Assembly (NCBI GenBank): GCA_002104535.1
Contig: NBOG01000008.1
Location: 62,001-126,000, forward strand
Source: Cognaticolwellia sediminilitoris
GTDB taxonomy: Bacteria; Pseudomonadota; Gammaproteobacteria; Enterobacterales; Alteromonadaceae
DNA: 64,000 nt
Reading direction: 5' to 3'
Shown here: one piece after another, positions 48,275 through 56,770 of the stretch
Numbering within the stretch: the stretch's first letter is position 1
Layout: each line of letters begins with the position of its first letter
Translations under genes and position numbers: made by a program
Notes under the pieces: model-generated
What the model was told of the DNA's origin: nothing
Seen by the model: only the letters and a program-made list of their open reading frames with translations
Databases searched by the model: none

Positions 48275-50404
48275 CTATTTCTTCGCAGCTTCTTTAATGA
48301 ATCGAGCACGTTCCTTAGAAGTGATTACATCATCAATGACTAGGTCTTTTGATACATGAGAAACGCAGCTCACAAATTTTCCATGGTTCGAAAAATCTTC
48401 AGGTTTACATGACATGGTGATGTATTGAAGACCGCTACAACCTTCATTAGTAATAATTAAACCTGGAGGTGTAGATGGGCACTGGTCAAGTTCATTGTTG
48501 ACGAGATCTCCGTCAATATCATTATCACAAACATCCCCAAATCCATCGCTGTCTATATCAGATTGGCTTACATTTGCAGTTGCTGGACAATTGTCATTAA
48601 CATCATCAATGAAATCATTATCATCATCAGGGTCACAAACATTACCTAAACCATCTGCATCACCATCAGCTTGATCAGGATTTGCTAAATAAGGACAGTT
48701 ATCAAATGAATCATTAACGCTATCGTTATCATCATCATCATCACACGGGTTTCCTATTGCGTCAGCATCATCATCTGTTTGATCAGTATTTACTATCGCA
48801 GGACAATTATCTACATCATTAGAAACGGAGTCACCATCAATATCTGTATCACATAGATCCCCTTCACCATCGTTGTTTAAATCAAGTTGATCTGGGTTTG
48901 CCAAAAATGGACAATTATCACCACTATCTGGTATTCCATCAAAGTCACTATCGATAACAGGCGTACCACAAGTACCTGTAAATGCTAAACCAGATTTTAT
49001 AGTGAATGTTTCGGGACTAAATGCACAAGGCGATAATAAATCAAACACTCCACGACCAGCACTATAGGCATAATAACTAGTTCCTTCGACAAGCGTTATG
49101 GTGTCAGTTCCTTGTCTAACGTATCCGCCAATATTCCAGTCACTAGTATAAGAGGCAGGAACATCAATTGTTACAGCGGAAGTATTAAGTTTTAAAGTGC
49201 TTTGATTGACCTGATACCAACTATTGGCTTCAGGAGCAGCTAATATACTATTTTCATTTATGCTAAAGGTATGTCGAGAGGCGCTAATATTAAATAAATA
49301 ACTTAGGTTAGGTACCAAAGTAATGGTTCTAGATCCCGAAAACGTTTGCCATGCGCCCACTCCATAAAGTGAATAGTTTCCAGTAAAACCAGCAGTATCG
49401 ATAGTCACCTCTACGTTATTGTATGAGACCGTTCTGCCGCTTGTAGTAAAGGCAATTTCATTGTAACTCGTAGCATTGCCTTGAGCATCCAATGTTAATT
49501 TAACTCCAGCTGTTGAGCCGACTGCTAAAGAATATTTGATGCCTGGCACTAATATTCGTTTATGAGAGCCAATCTGTTTTGGTCCAGCGTAAAAAAGATT
49601 TGATTCTCCCGCATATTGATTAGTATTAAATGTGACTTCGACATTATTATAAGAAAGGGTATTGGTTAATTCATTAACGGTCGCTGCATCTTCATTGAGT
49701 ACTGAAATTTGGCCTGTCTCGGATAATAAAAAATCAATCAAATCATTTGCTAATTGGAGTCGATATGTCGTTCCAGGAACCAAATTATGTTGTTGAATTC
49801 CAAACTGACCACTGGAGCCAACTAGGCGCGTGGTCCCCTCGTAACTACCTGGATCTATATTCACTGGCACAGTTTTAAAAAACATTGTATTTCCCACAAC
49901 ATCAAACGAACTGGATTGCTGTGTTGAAACAGCCCCGTCAGCTGCTAAAGTGAAATTTAATGAATGAGACGCAGAGCCTGGGAAAATTCGATAAGAAAGT
50001 CCCTTAGGTAAAAACCTTGAATGAGGCCCTGCAATAAATGATCCCCAGGTTATCCAAGTGCTCCCCTTATATTCCTCAGGTTCGAAATTAACTTCACTTG
50101 TAATTAGAGTCAGTTGATTAGCTCCCCCTTGTGCACTAATACCGTTTTCTATAACCACTAAACCTGCGGCATCAACGGTAAAAAATATTTTAGTATCGAA
50201 CCCTATAAGGATGTAATACCGACCAGGAGCCAAGTCAAAGGTTTTTACACCTTGGACGTAACGTTGAACCCAATTATGACTCGTTTGGTCGTAGAGACTC
50301 CATTTGTCAGAAAACTGTTCTGAATCGATAACAACGATAGCTGCTTGCACAGGTGAAATAAGTAAAAATAGGCCTAAAATTGTAGTTAAAATAAATTTAT
50401 TCAA
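48275..50404 (-). CDS. Exported thrombospondin type 3 repeat protein, putative adhesin
   Basis: 709 residues with a signal peptide ending at about 22 (ISPVQA|A). Residues 25-450 are five or six degenerate repeats of about 65-70 residues with the theme strand-GxYxLxxGxxxRIxxPGxxYxLxxG (HKRILVPGIKYSLAVGS, SRTITLVPNLSYLFNIS, SHSLNFTLA). Residues about 485-640 hold five Ca2+-binding TSP3 repeats (DGIPDSGDNCP, DQLDLNNDGEGDLCD). A 60-residue C-terminal tail follows. It resembles large surface adhesins of marine bacteria. It is long for a gene cassette (2.1 kb). Confidence 0.8.
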   Translation of the reverse strand: MNKFILTTILGLFLLISPVQAAIVVIDSEQFSDKWSLYDQTSHNWVQRYVQGVKTFDLAPGRYYILIGFDTKIFFTVDAAGLVVIENGISAQGGANQLTLITSEVNFEPEEYKGSTWITWGSFIAGPHSRFLPKGLSYRIFPGSASHSLNFTLAADGAVSTQQSSSFDVVGNTMFFKTVPVNIDPGSYEGTTRLVGSSGQFGIQQHNLVPGTTYRLQLANDLIDFLLSETGQISVLNEDAATVNELTNTLSYNNVEVTFNTNQYAGESNLFYAGPKQIGSHKRILVPGIKYSLAVGSTAGVKLTLDAQGNATSYNEIAFTTSGRTVSYNNVEVTIDTAGFTGNYSLYGVGAWQTFSGSRTITLVPNLSYLFNISASRHTFSINENSILAAPEANSWYQVNQSTLKLNTSAVTIDVPASYTSDWNIGGYVRQGTDTITLVEGTSYYAYSAGRGVFDLLSPCAFSPETFTIKSGLAFTGTCGTPVIDSDFDGIPDSGDNCPFLANPDQLDLNNDGEGDLCDTDIDGDSVSNDVDNCPAIVNTDQTDDDADAIGNPCDDDDDNDSVNDSFDNCPYLANPDQADGDADGLGNVCDPDDDNDFIDDVNDNCPATANVSQSDIDSDGFGDVCDNDIDGDLVNNELDQCPSTPPGLIITNEGCSGLQYITMSCKPEDFSNHGKFVSCVSHVSKDLVIDDVITSKERARFIKEAAKK

Positions 50405-50650
50405 GTATAACTCCCTTTATTATTAGTCTTATATACGAAAAATTTAATCCAACCAGTATTAGACTTTGATCAAATATAGTACAAAAATAAACCATAATAA
50501 AAAATATATTAAATAAGCATATAAACTTAGCTCCTATTATTGTAACGAACCAGCTGATTAATCTGATGTGTTGAAACTTTATGGAAAAGAAAATAGTCTT
50601 CTCTGATACGAGTTGACGTTAGCCATGGTTTATCTAACGGGAAGTGATCC

Positions 50651-50689
50651 GACTTTGCGGACATTTCAAAGAACCTGCCCCCGCAGTTC
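50651..50689 (-). repeat. 38-bp dispersed repeat, copy 3
   Basis: Plus-strand text GACTTTGCGGACATTTCAAA then GAACCTGCCCCCGCAGTTC; preceded by TATCTAACGGGAAGTGATCC as in copies 1 and 2. It interrupts the transposase remnant that follows on the minus strand. Confidence 0.78.
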
Positions 50690-50820
50690 GTAGATATTTC
50701 TGCTAACAGATTGTTTCGTTTGATAGTTTTACGTAATTTACACTTATCATGTTCATCAATACCGTGAATACTAAAAACAAGTCTGGCTAAATCGATACCA
50801 ACATCTTTAATTAAAGTCAT
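50690..50820 (-). pseudogene. IS110-family transposase N-terminal remnant
   Basis: ATG at 50820 with AAGGAG upstream opens MTLIKDVGIDLARLVFSIHG, then IDEHDKCKLRKTIKRNNLLA: the start of the DEDD RuvC-like domain (first Asp in GIDLA) of IS110-type transposases. Homology ends at about residue 44 exactly where dispersed-repeat copy 3 begins; the rest of the 97-codon frame is repeat. The remnant is inserted beside an attC core (GTTAGCT, 50904-50910). Confidence 0.75.
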
Positions 50821-50898
50821 ATGGACTCTCCTTTAATTGAATGTTTTAACACCTTTCAATATGGCACATAGATGCCGTTTGGTAAGGAGAGTCCATAT
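50819..50898. repeat. 15-bp inverted repeat around the transposase start
   Basis: Arms ATATGGACTCTCCTT (50819-50833) and AAGGAGAGTCCATAT (50884-50898), perfect, 50-base spacer. The inner arm contains the Shine-Dalgarno sequence and part of the start codon of the remnant transposase, so a transcript entering from outside would fold and hide the start. Possibly also the end of the element. Confidence 0.7.
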
Positions 50899-50925
50899 CA
50901 TTCGTTAGCTGTACAAGGAGTTACA

Positions 50926-51294
50926 TTGAGCATTATCAAACAATTAAGTCTATTTACATCGTTCCTGATCATTTTCAGTTTTGCTTTTCGTTACTACGCG
51001 GTTTATGACTCTGGTGCTGATATCAGTATTTTAGGTATTGCCTTAAGCGTATTAGTTGCGAGCTTAGTTGGTGGGATTGGCTTTTATTTTGGTCAACTTA
51101 AAATGCAAGAAACAATACCTGTAAAATATTTGGCATTTTCGGCGTTATTTGTTTTTTTTATGTCACACAATTTAAGTAATATATTAGGTTTATATCAATT
51201 ATCATGGTTTGCATACCTGGCAGTAGTTTGTGCTTTATCTTATGTAACATCGTTACGTGTACCAAGAATGCTTAATAATGAAAAGCACAGCTAA
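50926..51294 (+). CDS. Small membrane protein, cassette gene (plus strand)
   Basis: 122 residues from a TTG at 50926 (ACAAGGAGTTACA upstream, good site); the frame runs back to 50872 through the insertion end. Four hydrophobic helices (about 5-24, 34-54, 67-84, 92-108). A GTTAGCT core just precedes the start, so it is in cassette position. No family recognised. Confidence 0.65.
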   Translation: MSIIKQLSLFTSFLIIFSFAFRYYAVYDSGADISILGIALSVLVASLVGGIGFYFGQLKMQETIPVKYLAFSALFVFFMSHNLSNILGLYQLSWFAYLAVVCALSYVTSLRVPRMLNNEKHS

Positions 51295-51379
51295 CAAATT
51301 TATGAAATATCGTTACGGCCAAAAAACGGCCTCCACTGGGCGAGCAAAAAACGCGTGCCATTTATAAAAAGCGTTATAT
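51289..51379 (+). repeat. attC-like site (51.3 kb)
   Basis: Begins AGCTAACAAATT over the stop of the preceding gene and ends AAAAAGCGTTATAT just before the acyltransferase; inner hairpin ACGGCC/GGCCGT-like (ACGGCCAAAAAACGGCC). Plus orientation. Confidence 0.6.
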
Positions 51380-51396
51380 GCCAAATGGAGTTTTAA

Positions 51397-52563
51397 ATGG
51401 GGCATGGAGCAAACATAGATAGAAGGTATGATTTAGACTGGCTAAGAGTTATCGTCTTTGGGATACTTATTCTATACCACATAGGAATGTTCTATTCGAC
51501 TTGGGGATATCATGTAAAAAGTGTGCATGCCAGCGAAACTGTTGAACCCCTTATGAAGTTGATTAATCCTTGGCGCTTAACTTTATTATTTTTTATTTCT
51601 GGCATAGCGATAAGGTTTGCCATTGATAAGCAAACATTAATTAAGTTTACGTTTAAAAGATCTATTTTACTTCTAATACCAATAATTTTTTGTATTCATA
51701 CTATTATCGCCCCACAATCGTGGCTTGAACTCTTAGAAAATGGAGAGATAACTTCTGGTTTTTGGGAGTTTTATCCAGAATATTTAATAGGGAGTATAGA
51801 TAAATACACGATAATCATTCCAACCTGGAACCACCTTTGGTACGTTGTTTATTTGTTTGTTTATACTTTATTACTTATTCCTATCGCTCGTCCTTTAGCT
51901 TCTTTTATGAATGGCTATGGTAAAAAAATGAGTAGTAGATGCCTTGATAACTGTTTCGGTATCTTTGTGGTAATGTTGATTCCGGTCATTCCATTTATAA
52001 TTTTTCACTATATTTTAAAACCTATTTACCCATCAACACATGCACTTTTTGATGATTGGGCAAACCATCAGTTATATTTCAGTATTTTTATTTTTGGTTT
52101 TTTAATAGCCAAAGACAAAAGCTTTTGGCAGGCTATTAATAAGGCATTGATTCCAGCTCTAATCATGGTTTTTATTATTTCAACTATTGCTTCTATTGTA
52201 TGGTATTTAGAAAGTCACAATCATAGCTCGTATGCTCTTGATATTACGGAACACTATTCTGAAAAAACAAGGAAGACGGCATACGCATGGTTTTCAATTG
52301 TTGCTTTGTTAGCTATTTCCCAACGATGGCTAAATAAACCGAGTAAAACTCTTTCTTATATGACAGAGGCTGTATTTCCTTGGTATATTTTACATCAAAC
52401 ATTAATAGTCATGATTGGCTACTGGCTAACAAGGCAAGGACTATCAATTTATAGTGAATCCTTAGCGTTAATATTATTAACATTTTTGGGGTGTTATTTG
52501 ATTAATGAATATTTTATACGTCGTTGGAAATGGATCCGTCCATTATTTGGGCTAAAGATATAG
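51397..52563 (+). CDS. Acyltransferase 3 / OpgC-like membrane protein
   Basis: 388 residues with about 10 membrane helices. The N-terminal RRYDLDWLRVIVFGILILYH, with the conserved Arg and His of the acyltransferase 3 family, and RLTLLFFISGIAIRF match OpgC/NodX-like enzymes, which add acetyl or succinyl groups to glycans. ATG after AAATGGAGTTTTAA. A cassette, since attC-like sequence precedes it; the following DNA has two tandem partial copies of the 38-bp repeat instead of a clear attC. Confidence 0.85.
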   Translation: MGHGANIDRRYDLDWLRVIVFGILILYHIGMFYSTWGYHVKSVHASETVEPLMKLINPWRLTLLFFISGIAIRFAIDKQTLIKFTFKRSILLLIPIIFCIHTIIAPQSWLELLENGEITSGFWEFYPEYLIGSIDKYTIIIPTWNHLWYVVYLFVYTLLLIPIARPLASFMNGYGKKMSSRCLDNCFGIFVVMLIPVIPFIIFHYILKPIYPSTHALFDDWANHQLYFSIFIFGFLIAKDKSFWQAINKALIPALIMVFIISTIASIVWYLESHNHSSYALDITEHYSEKTRKTAYAWFSIVALLAISQRWLNKPSKTLSYMTEAVFPWYILHQTLIVMIGYWLTRQGLSIYSESLALILLTFLGCYLINEYFIRRWKWIRPLFGLKI

Positions 52564-52629
52564 AACAGCGGGGGGCTGGTTTTTTGAAAAGAACTGCGGG
52601 GTCAGGTTCTTTGAAATGTCCACAATGTC
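52563..52629 (+). repeat. 38-bp dispersed repeat, copy 4 plus partial tandem copy
   Basis: Full copy at 52591-52629 (GAACTGCGGGGTCAGGTTCT...), opposite in direction to copies 1-3. A degenerate partial copy (GAACAGCGGGGGGCTGG...TTTGAAAA) lies directly before it at 52563-52589. The next 100 bases share AATTGGCTAACTGAAG and CTATGTTAACAATGATA-type text with 45535-45600. Confidence 0.72.
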
Positions 52630-52803
52630 TGATCTCCTATCATAAGCGTGACGGAAGTAAAGGTCCGCAATTGGCTAACTGAAGTAGGCTCAGTTACTCA
52701 CTAGCTCTATGTTAACAATGATATGAAGGCGGTCATTACATTGGTTTTGAGTATAAAGGATAGTAAGACGGTTAAAAGCTACGAGAATATTATATAGTTC
52801 AGC

Positions 52804-53445
52804 TTAGTTGCTCTGATCAAAGAAGTGATGAAAATTATATTGTAACTTTTCGAAATACTGTCCTACATGCAAACCATCAACTAATGCATGATGTACCTCT
52901 ACCGATACTGGCATAGTTACTTCTTTGTAAATAGTTTTATATTTCCCCATTACTATTCTTGGTATTGAGTCATGTTCACTCTGTTTTTGGGCATGAGAAA
53001 AACTTGTAAAGTGAAGCCAAGGTAAAACGGAACAGAAGATTTCATTTCCTGTGTCATTTTTTGGTTTTAACGTTTTATAACCGTTCTTAATTTTAGCTAA
53101 TTGCTGAACAGCTCGATGATAAAACACATCAAAGTTACTACTGGTGCCAAATTCAGCAAAGCTAAAACTTTCGTCACTATTAAGCACTGTACAACTTATT
53201 TCCAACTCATCATGCACATCGATTTCATTATTGTTTATTCGAAACCTAAATGGCTCTATTTGATTTGCTGTGTATCCGAGCAGAAACAAAGAACAAATGA
53301 AGAAAGAAAGCTGATTCTCTTTACAATAATTAAGTGTTTTAGTGACATCAACGGTTGCGCATACATTGAAGAAGGGTTGTTCAAAAGTATTGTAAAAATC
53401 AAAATGTTCTTTTCTATACCAAGTATCGATATCAATTTTTTTCAT
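52804..53445 (-). CDS. Chloramphenicol acetyltransferase-like protein (type A)
   Basis: 213 residues, the type A CAT length (about 215). Catalytic His186 in VEVHHALVDGLHVG (HHxxxDG with Asp190-Gly191); the start MKKIDIDTWYRKEHFDFY and FFNVCATVDVTKT are also CAT-like. It transfers acetyl from acetyl-CoA, and in resistant bacteria to chloramphenicol; activity here is not proven and many chromosomal relatives have unknown acceptors. In an attC cluster, type B (hexapeptide) CATs are the usual cassette form, so a type A gene is notable. Confidence 0.82.
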   Translation of the reverse strand: MKKIDIDTWYRKEHFDFYNTFEQPFFNVCATVDVTKTLNYCKENQLSFFICSLFLLGYTANQIEPFRFRINNNEIDVHDELEISCTVLNSDESFSFAEFGTSSNFDVFYHRAVQQLAKIKNGYKTLKPKNDTGNEIFCSVLPWLHFTSFSHAQKQSEHDSIPRIVMGKYKTIYKEVTMPVSVEVHHALVDGLHVGQYFEKLQYNFHHFFDQSN

Positions 53446-53572
53446 GTAACGCTACGATGCAATGCAATGCTGTAGGAAGCATCCTAACATACCCCAAGTT
53501 ACTTTAATTAATTTTAAAACCAATATGTTAATCAATCGACAATCCTATGTGATCTTGCCCCAAAATAGTAGG

Positions 53573-53860
53573 CAGTTAATTCACCTTGATAGAATGAATA
53601 CGGCGGCAATAAAGCGAACTAAAAATATTACTTCAAAGTGATTTGACCAAACTTTTTTTAAATACAGTTTGATGTTAAAGCCTCTATATTCAGGAAAATG
53701 CGCGATTTGCGCATTTTTGTCGGCTAATTATTTCAAAACCCTTATATAAATGCTTTAACTGGCAAAGGTTTATTAAATTTGTTATTAATAGTTTAATTAT
53801 GAACCTGCACGATACTTGAGCAGGAAAATGCCCAAATCGCACGATATTACGCGTTATGTA
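53573..53860 (+). repeat. Long dispersed repeat, copy 3 (inverted relative to copies 1 and 2)
   Basis: Reverse complement of copy 2, diverged. It holds the hairpin AAAATGCGC/GCGCATTTT at 53695-53717 and ends in the attC-like core CGCGTTATGTA at 53850-53860, just before the lipoprotein gene. It fills most of the gap 53446-53874. Confidence 0.8.
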
Positions 53861-53874
53861 TCAAAGGAAGTTCG

Positions 53875-54528
53875 GTGAAAATTTTAAGTAAAATAATTGT
53901 TGTGATGTTGTCTGTTGTTCTTGTTGCTTGTAAAACTACTGCCCCTGTTCCAATGCCAAAAACTCCATTTGAGCCAGCGACTAATATGAGCCAAAAGAAA
54001 GTGCTAGTCATTTTTGATGAAAGTTTTACTAAGCATCTACATAACGAATCTCAGCTAATGATGATATTCCAATACGATATTGGCCAGTACCTTTCTCACG
54101 CTATCAAAGATAGTTTAAGCTCCAAATACGAAACTGTTGATTTTAGTTTAACTTCGGAGAACGAAGGTAATTACGATATTGTGATCACTCCTCGTTTGAT
54201 TAAATTTGAGGCTCCTGTGCCAATACAAGTTTACCTTCGTACAAAATCGAAAATTGAAATTGAATACAGTGTTACTCCTAAAGCTCCACTAAAGCCATTT
54301 AACATCAAAGGATTTGGGGATTATGAATTAGATTCAGATAAAGAAGAAAAAGTTTATGACAGTTTATCTGTGAGTGGGCCTGATATTTATTATTACGATG
54401 TAAGTACCGGCATCGGAATGAATATTCCTAATTATTCCTATGTCGCAGGTAGAGATTCAGCAATTGCTGTGAGGCAGAGCTTAATCTCGTTACTGACTCA
54501 ATTGAAAGATAGGTTAAAGGATACATAG
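53875..54528 (+). CDS. Lipoprotein, cassette gene
   Basis: 217 residues; GTG start with AAAGGAAG upstream. Lipobox LVAC with the Cys at about 19. The mature part (KKVLVIFDESFTKHL, YDIVITPRLIKFEAP, a Tyr-rich DIYYYDVSTGIGMNIPNYSY) suggests an outer-membrane-anchored assembly-type lipoprotein. No family certain. attC-like cores on both sides. Confidence 0.72.
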   Translation: MKILSKIIVVMLSVVLVACKTTAPVPMPKTPFEPATNMSQKKVLVIFDESFTKHLHNESQLMMIFQYDIGQYLSHAIKDSLSSKYETVDFSLTSENEGNYDIVITPRLIKFEAPVPIQVYLRTKSKIEIEYSVTPKAPLKPFNIKGFGDYELDSDKEEKVYDSLSVSGPDIYYYDVSTGIGMNIPNYSYVAGRDSAIAVRQSLISLLTQLKDRLKDT

Positions 54529-54532
54529 CAAG

Positions 54533-54627
54533 GCAATTATGCATGGGACGCAATAACGCTTGGCTGCGCTCCTTCATCGCTAATTATAGCCAAGCATTTG
54601 TACGCCCCATATTGCGGCGTTAGTTGT
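54533..54627 (+). repeat. attC-like site (54.5 kb)
   Basis: Between two plus-strand genes. Ends GCGGCGTTAGTTGT; internal arms GCTTGGCT and AGCCAAGC, outer TGGGACG/CGCCCCA. Good overall attC shape. Confidence 0.62.
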
Positions 54628-54638
54628 ACAAGGAAATT

Positions 54639-55127
54639 ATGAGTCGGATTATATTATTGGTGCTAAATTTAGTCGCTTTCAACGCAATCGGATGTTCATT
54701 TGCACCCGCACTTGATGATTTTTTAATTACTGATAGTCCAGCGGTTAAGGCAACAAAGCCTAATTTTACTGTTGATTCTATTCATAGAGGCACTGACGAT
54801 GGGAATCATGGCTCATGCTCTGATGCTGGTTTCATTGAGCTAAAACTTGATACTGTTCCTTTACATGAACAGGGTTATATTTTCAAAATTATTGAAGGTC
54901 AATTTGAAGATCAGCTTTTCTATGAATCTCCAGTTGTACCTTCAAAATTTATGGGCAGTAAAAAACTCTATAGTTTTCTTTGGTTGGATGGTAGCAGTGA
55001 AGAGCAAGAACCTATTAATATTACTGTTCAAATAATCGCTGTATCTCGTTCGGGAAATAAGAGTGAGCCACAGATATTAAAAATCACACACCCTGGTGTC
55101 GAAAAGCCTTGGTGGAAATTTTGGTAG
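54639..55127 (+). CDS. Exported protein, cassette gene
   Basis: 162 residues from ATG 54639, chosen because AAGGAAATT precedes it; the frame runs to 54624. N-terminal signal segment MSRIILLVLNLVAFNAIGCS. The mature part (FEDQLFYESPVVPSKFMGSK, ITVQIIAVSRSGNKSEPQ) has a beta-sandwich, fibronectin-like appearance and ends KPWWKFW. No name. Confidence 0.7.
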   Translation: MSRIILLVLNLVAFNAIGCSFAPALDDFLITDSPAVKATKPNFTVDSIHRGTDDGNHGSCSDAGFIELKLDTVPLHEQGYIFKIIEGQFEDQLFYESPVVPSKFMGSKKLYSFLWLDGSSEEQEPINITVQIIAVSRSGNKSEPQILKITHPGVEKPWWKFW

Positions 55128-55148
55128 CAAAGTACAGCTACCAAATAA

Positions 55149-55178
55149 GAATAGGTGTTGCGTAGCCGACACCTATTC
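55149..55178 (+). other. Hairpin after the last plus-strand cassette gene
   Basis: Perfect 10-bp arms GAATAGGTGT and ACACCTATTC around a ten-base loop, just past the stop of the preceding gene. A terminator or the stem of a degraded attC; no T run follows. Confidence 0.5.
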
Positions 55179-55209
55179 AGGTGTTGAACAAACCCGAGTA
55201 TTGCTTTAG

Positions 55210-55247
55210 GAACAGCGGGGGCAGGTTCTTTGAAATGTCCGCAATGA
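55210..55247 (+). repeat. 38-bp dispersed repeat, copy 5
   Basis: GAACAGCGGGGGCAGGTTCT then TTGAAATGTCCGCAATGATG; same direction as copy 4. It marks the right edge of the island. The remaining 240 bases to the next gene stop show nothing else. Confidence 0.75.
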
Positions 55248-55486
55248 TGAATCAAACGACATAATCATTAGGTCGGACTGAAGGCTCATGGTTGACGTAA
55301 TCACATGAAAATCTTAGTGTCAGATTTAGCGAACAACAGACATAAATCCTCAGATAATTAAGCAGGTAAATATGTCAGCTTTGTACTACGAAACTGTCTT
55401 CACTTTTGCAGATTGACAGTTTAGTGTTCTTTAGTATTTTAAGTAGTTGGTTAAGTGGATTAAACACCCTCTATTGTATTAGAGAA

Positions 55487-56206
55487 TTATAAAGCAAGGC
55501 TAATAGTATAGGTGCAATTTAACAGATTTTGTTGACTATTATTGACCTTACTATTCGGCACTAGGCTTACAACATGACTGCGACCATGGTTATGATTGTA
55601 CTCTGGCGTTGACCGAGTAAAGCGTAAAGTCTGATCCCACTTTGGACTCTTTAATTCAATTTGTTCATTTATCTTAAGCCACTTTCCTTGATACGTTTTC
55701 AGTAAGTATTCCCCTTTATCTTTAAGCCAAATATCAACTTCTATGACAAAACTATTATCCGCTTTTAAAGTTAAATTAGTGGCATGATGGCAATCAGTAG
55801 CTCCGTATTCATTTATTAAAGGAATTTTATAGTTGGGTGTTTTAGCAACATAGTTTTTTGGAAAGAGGTACAAGCCGAAATTATTGACAGAGTATGAATG
55901 GTTACCCTGAGCCAACAAAGTAGTCGATGAAATCTCATAACCTAAGGTTTCTAAACTGGTAAGAATACTATCTATTCGCGTATGATATTTTCTACTTGGG
56001 GTATATATCAATGTATCATTACTTATTTTTTGCGGAAAAGGATGTTGGTTAACATGCAGTTCAAACAAATCTTTATTAAGCGCCTTATGAATTTGCTCAA
56101 TATTTCGTTCAGATAAATGAGTCGCAAATAAGTGCACTTGTGTCTTTGAGCTACAAGCACTAACTAAAAATACACATATGAACACTAAAATAGTACGTTT
56201 TTTCAC
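55487..56206 (-). CDS. Lipoprotein of unknown function
   Basis: 239 residues. Lipobox VSAC with the Cys at 18. Mature chain beta-rich with two Cys (DCHHATNLTL and LNCTYTISLAL) and a DIWLKDKGEYLLKTYQGKWL central segment. No family identified. Lies outside the last recognisable attC, so it may be a flanking chromosomal gene or a last cassette. Confidence 0.65.
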   Translation of the reverse strand: MKKRTILVFICVFLVSACSSKTQVHLFATHLSERNIEQIHKALNKDLFELHVNQHPFPQKISNDTLIYTPSRKYHTRIDSILTSLETLGYEISSTTLLAQGNHSYSVNNFGLYLFPKNYVAKTPNYKIPLINEYGATDCHHATNLTLKADNSFVIEVDIWLKDKGEYLLKTYQGKWLKINEQIELKSPKWDQTLRFTRSTPEYNHNHGRSHVVSLVPNSKVNNSQQNLLNCTYTISLAL

Positions 56207-56770
56207 CAGTTCGCCCTCGTATTGATTACAACTGTAATACTACAGATAATTACGCTTATAAACAAAGTAAAAGTTACTTGGAAAAATTATGCCAAATCAT
56301 ATAGGTATGATTAAAGAGCTCACTGTAGATGGATATTAAACTCCTTTCGAAAAATATGTTTAGAAGAACATTAACTTGAGATTTTAGTATTTTCCAGGAA
56401 ATGACTGTTGCTACATGTGCAGTAGCAACTCTTAGCAACTTACTTATGACTTTAATATCATCTGCTATCTGTTCACAAAGCAGACATATAAACGCAACAT
56501 CAACTTTAGTAAACTAAGCGCACTAAGTGAACGTCTCAGAAACACCTGATAACGACTATATCAGGCTCTTTCCTGCCTTAATACTACCTGTCATTTTGAC
56601 ACAAAATGAGTCATAAATTCATACTGGTTTCACAATAAAAAGTGCCCAAATATCATTGTTCATTACGACTTTTCTCATTATATGAAGAGACACGCACCAA
56701 AAAGCTATTCAAAGTGTTATATTGCACACGCTCATCCGAGTAACTCGCTACTATTAATGGTTTAAATAAA
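56207..56770. other. 564-bp region without a gene
   Basis: AT-rich. I see no ORF, long palindrome, attC core or copy of the dispersed repeats. It separates the accessory island from the following genes. Confidence 0.5.

Noticed and set aside
43100-56300. Integron integrase gene
   Set aside because: No ORF of tyrosine-recombinase length or motif is present; hence the CALIN label.
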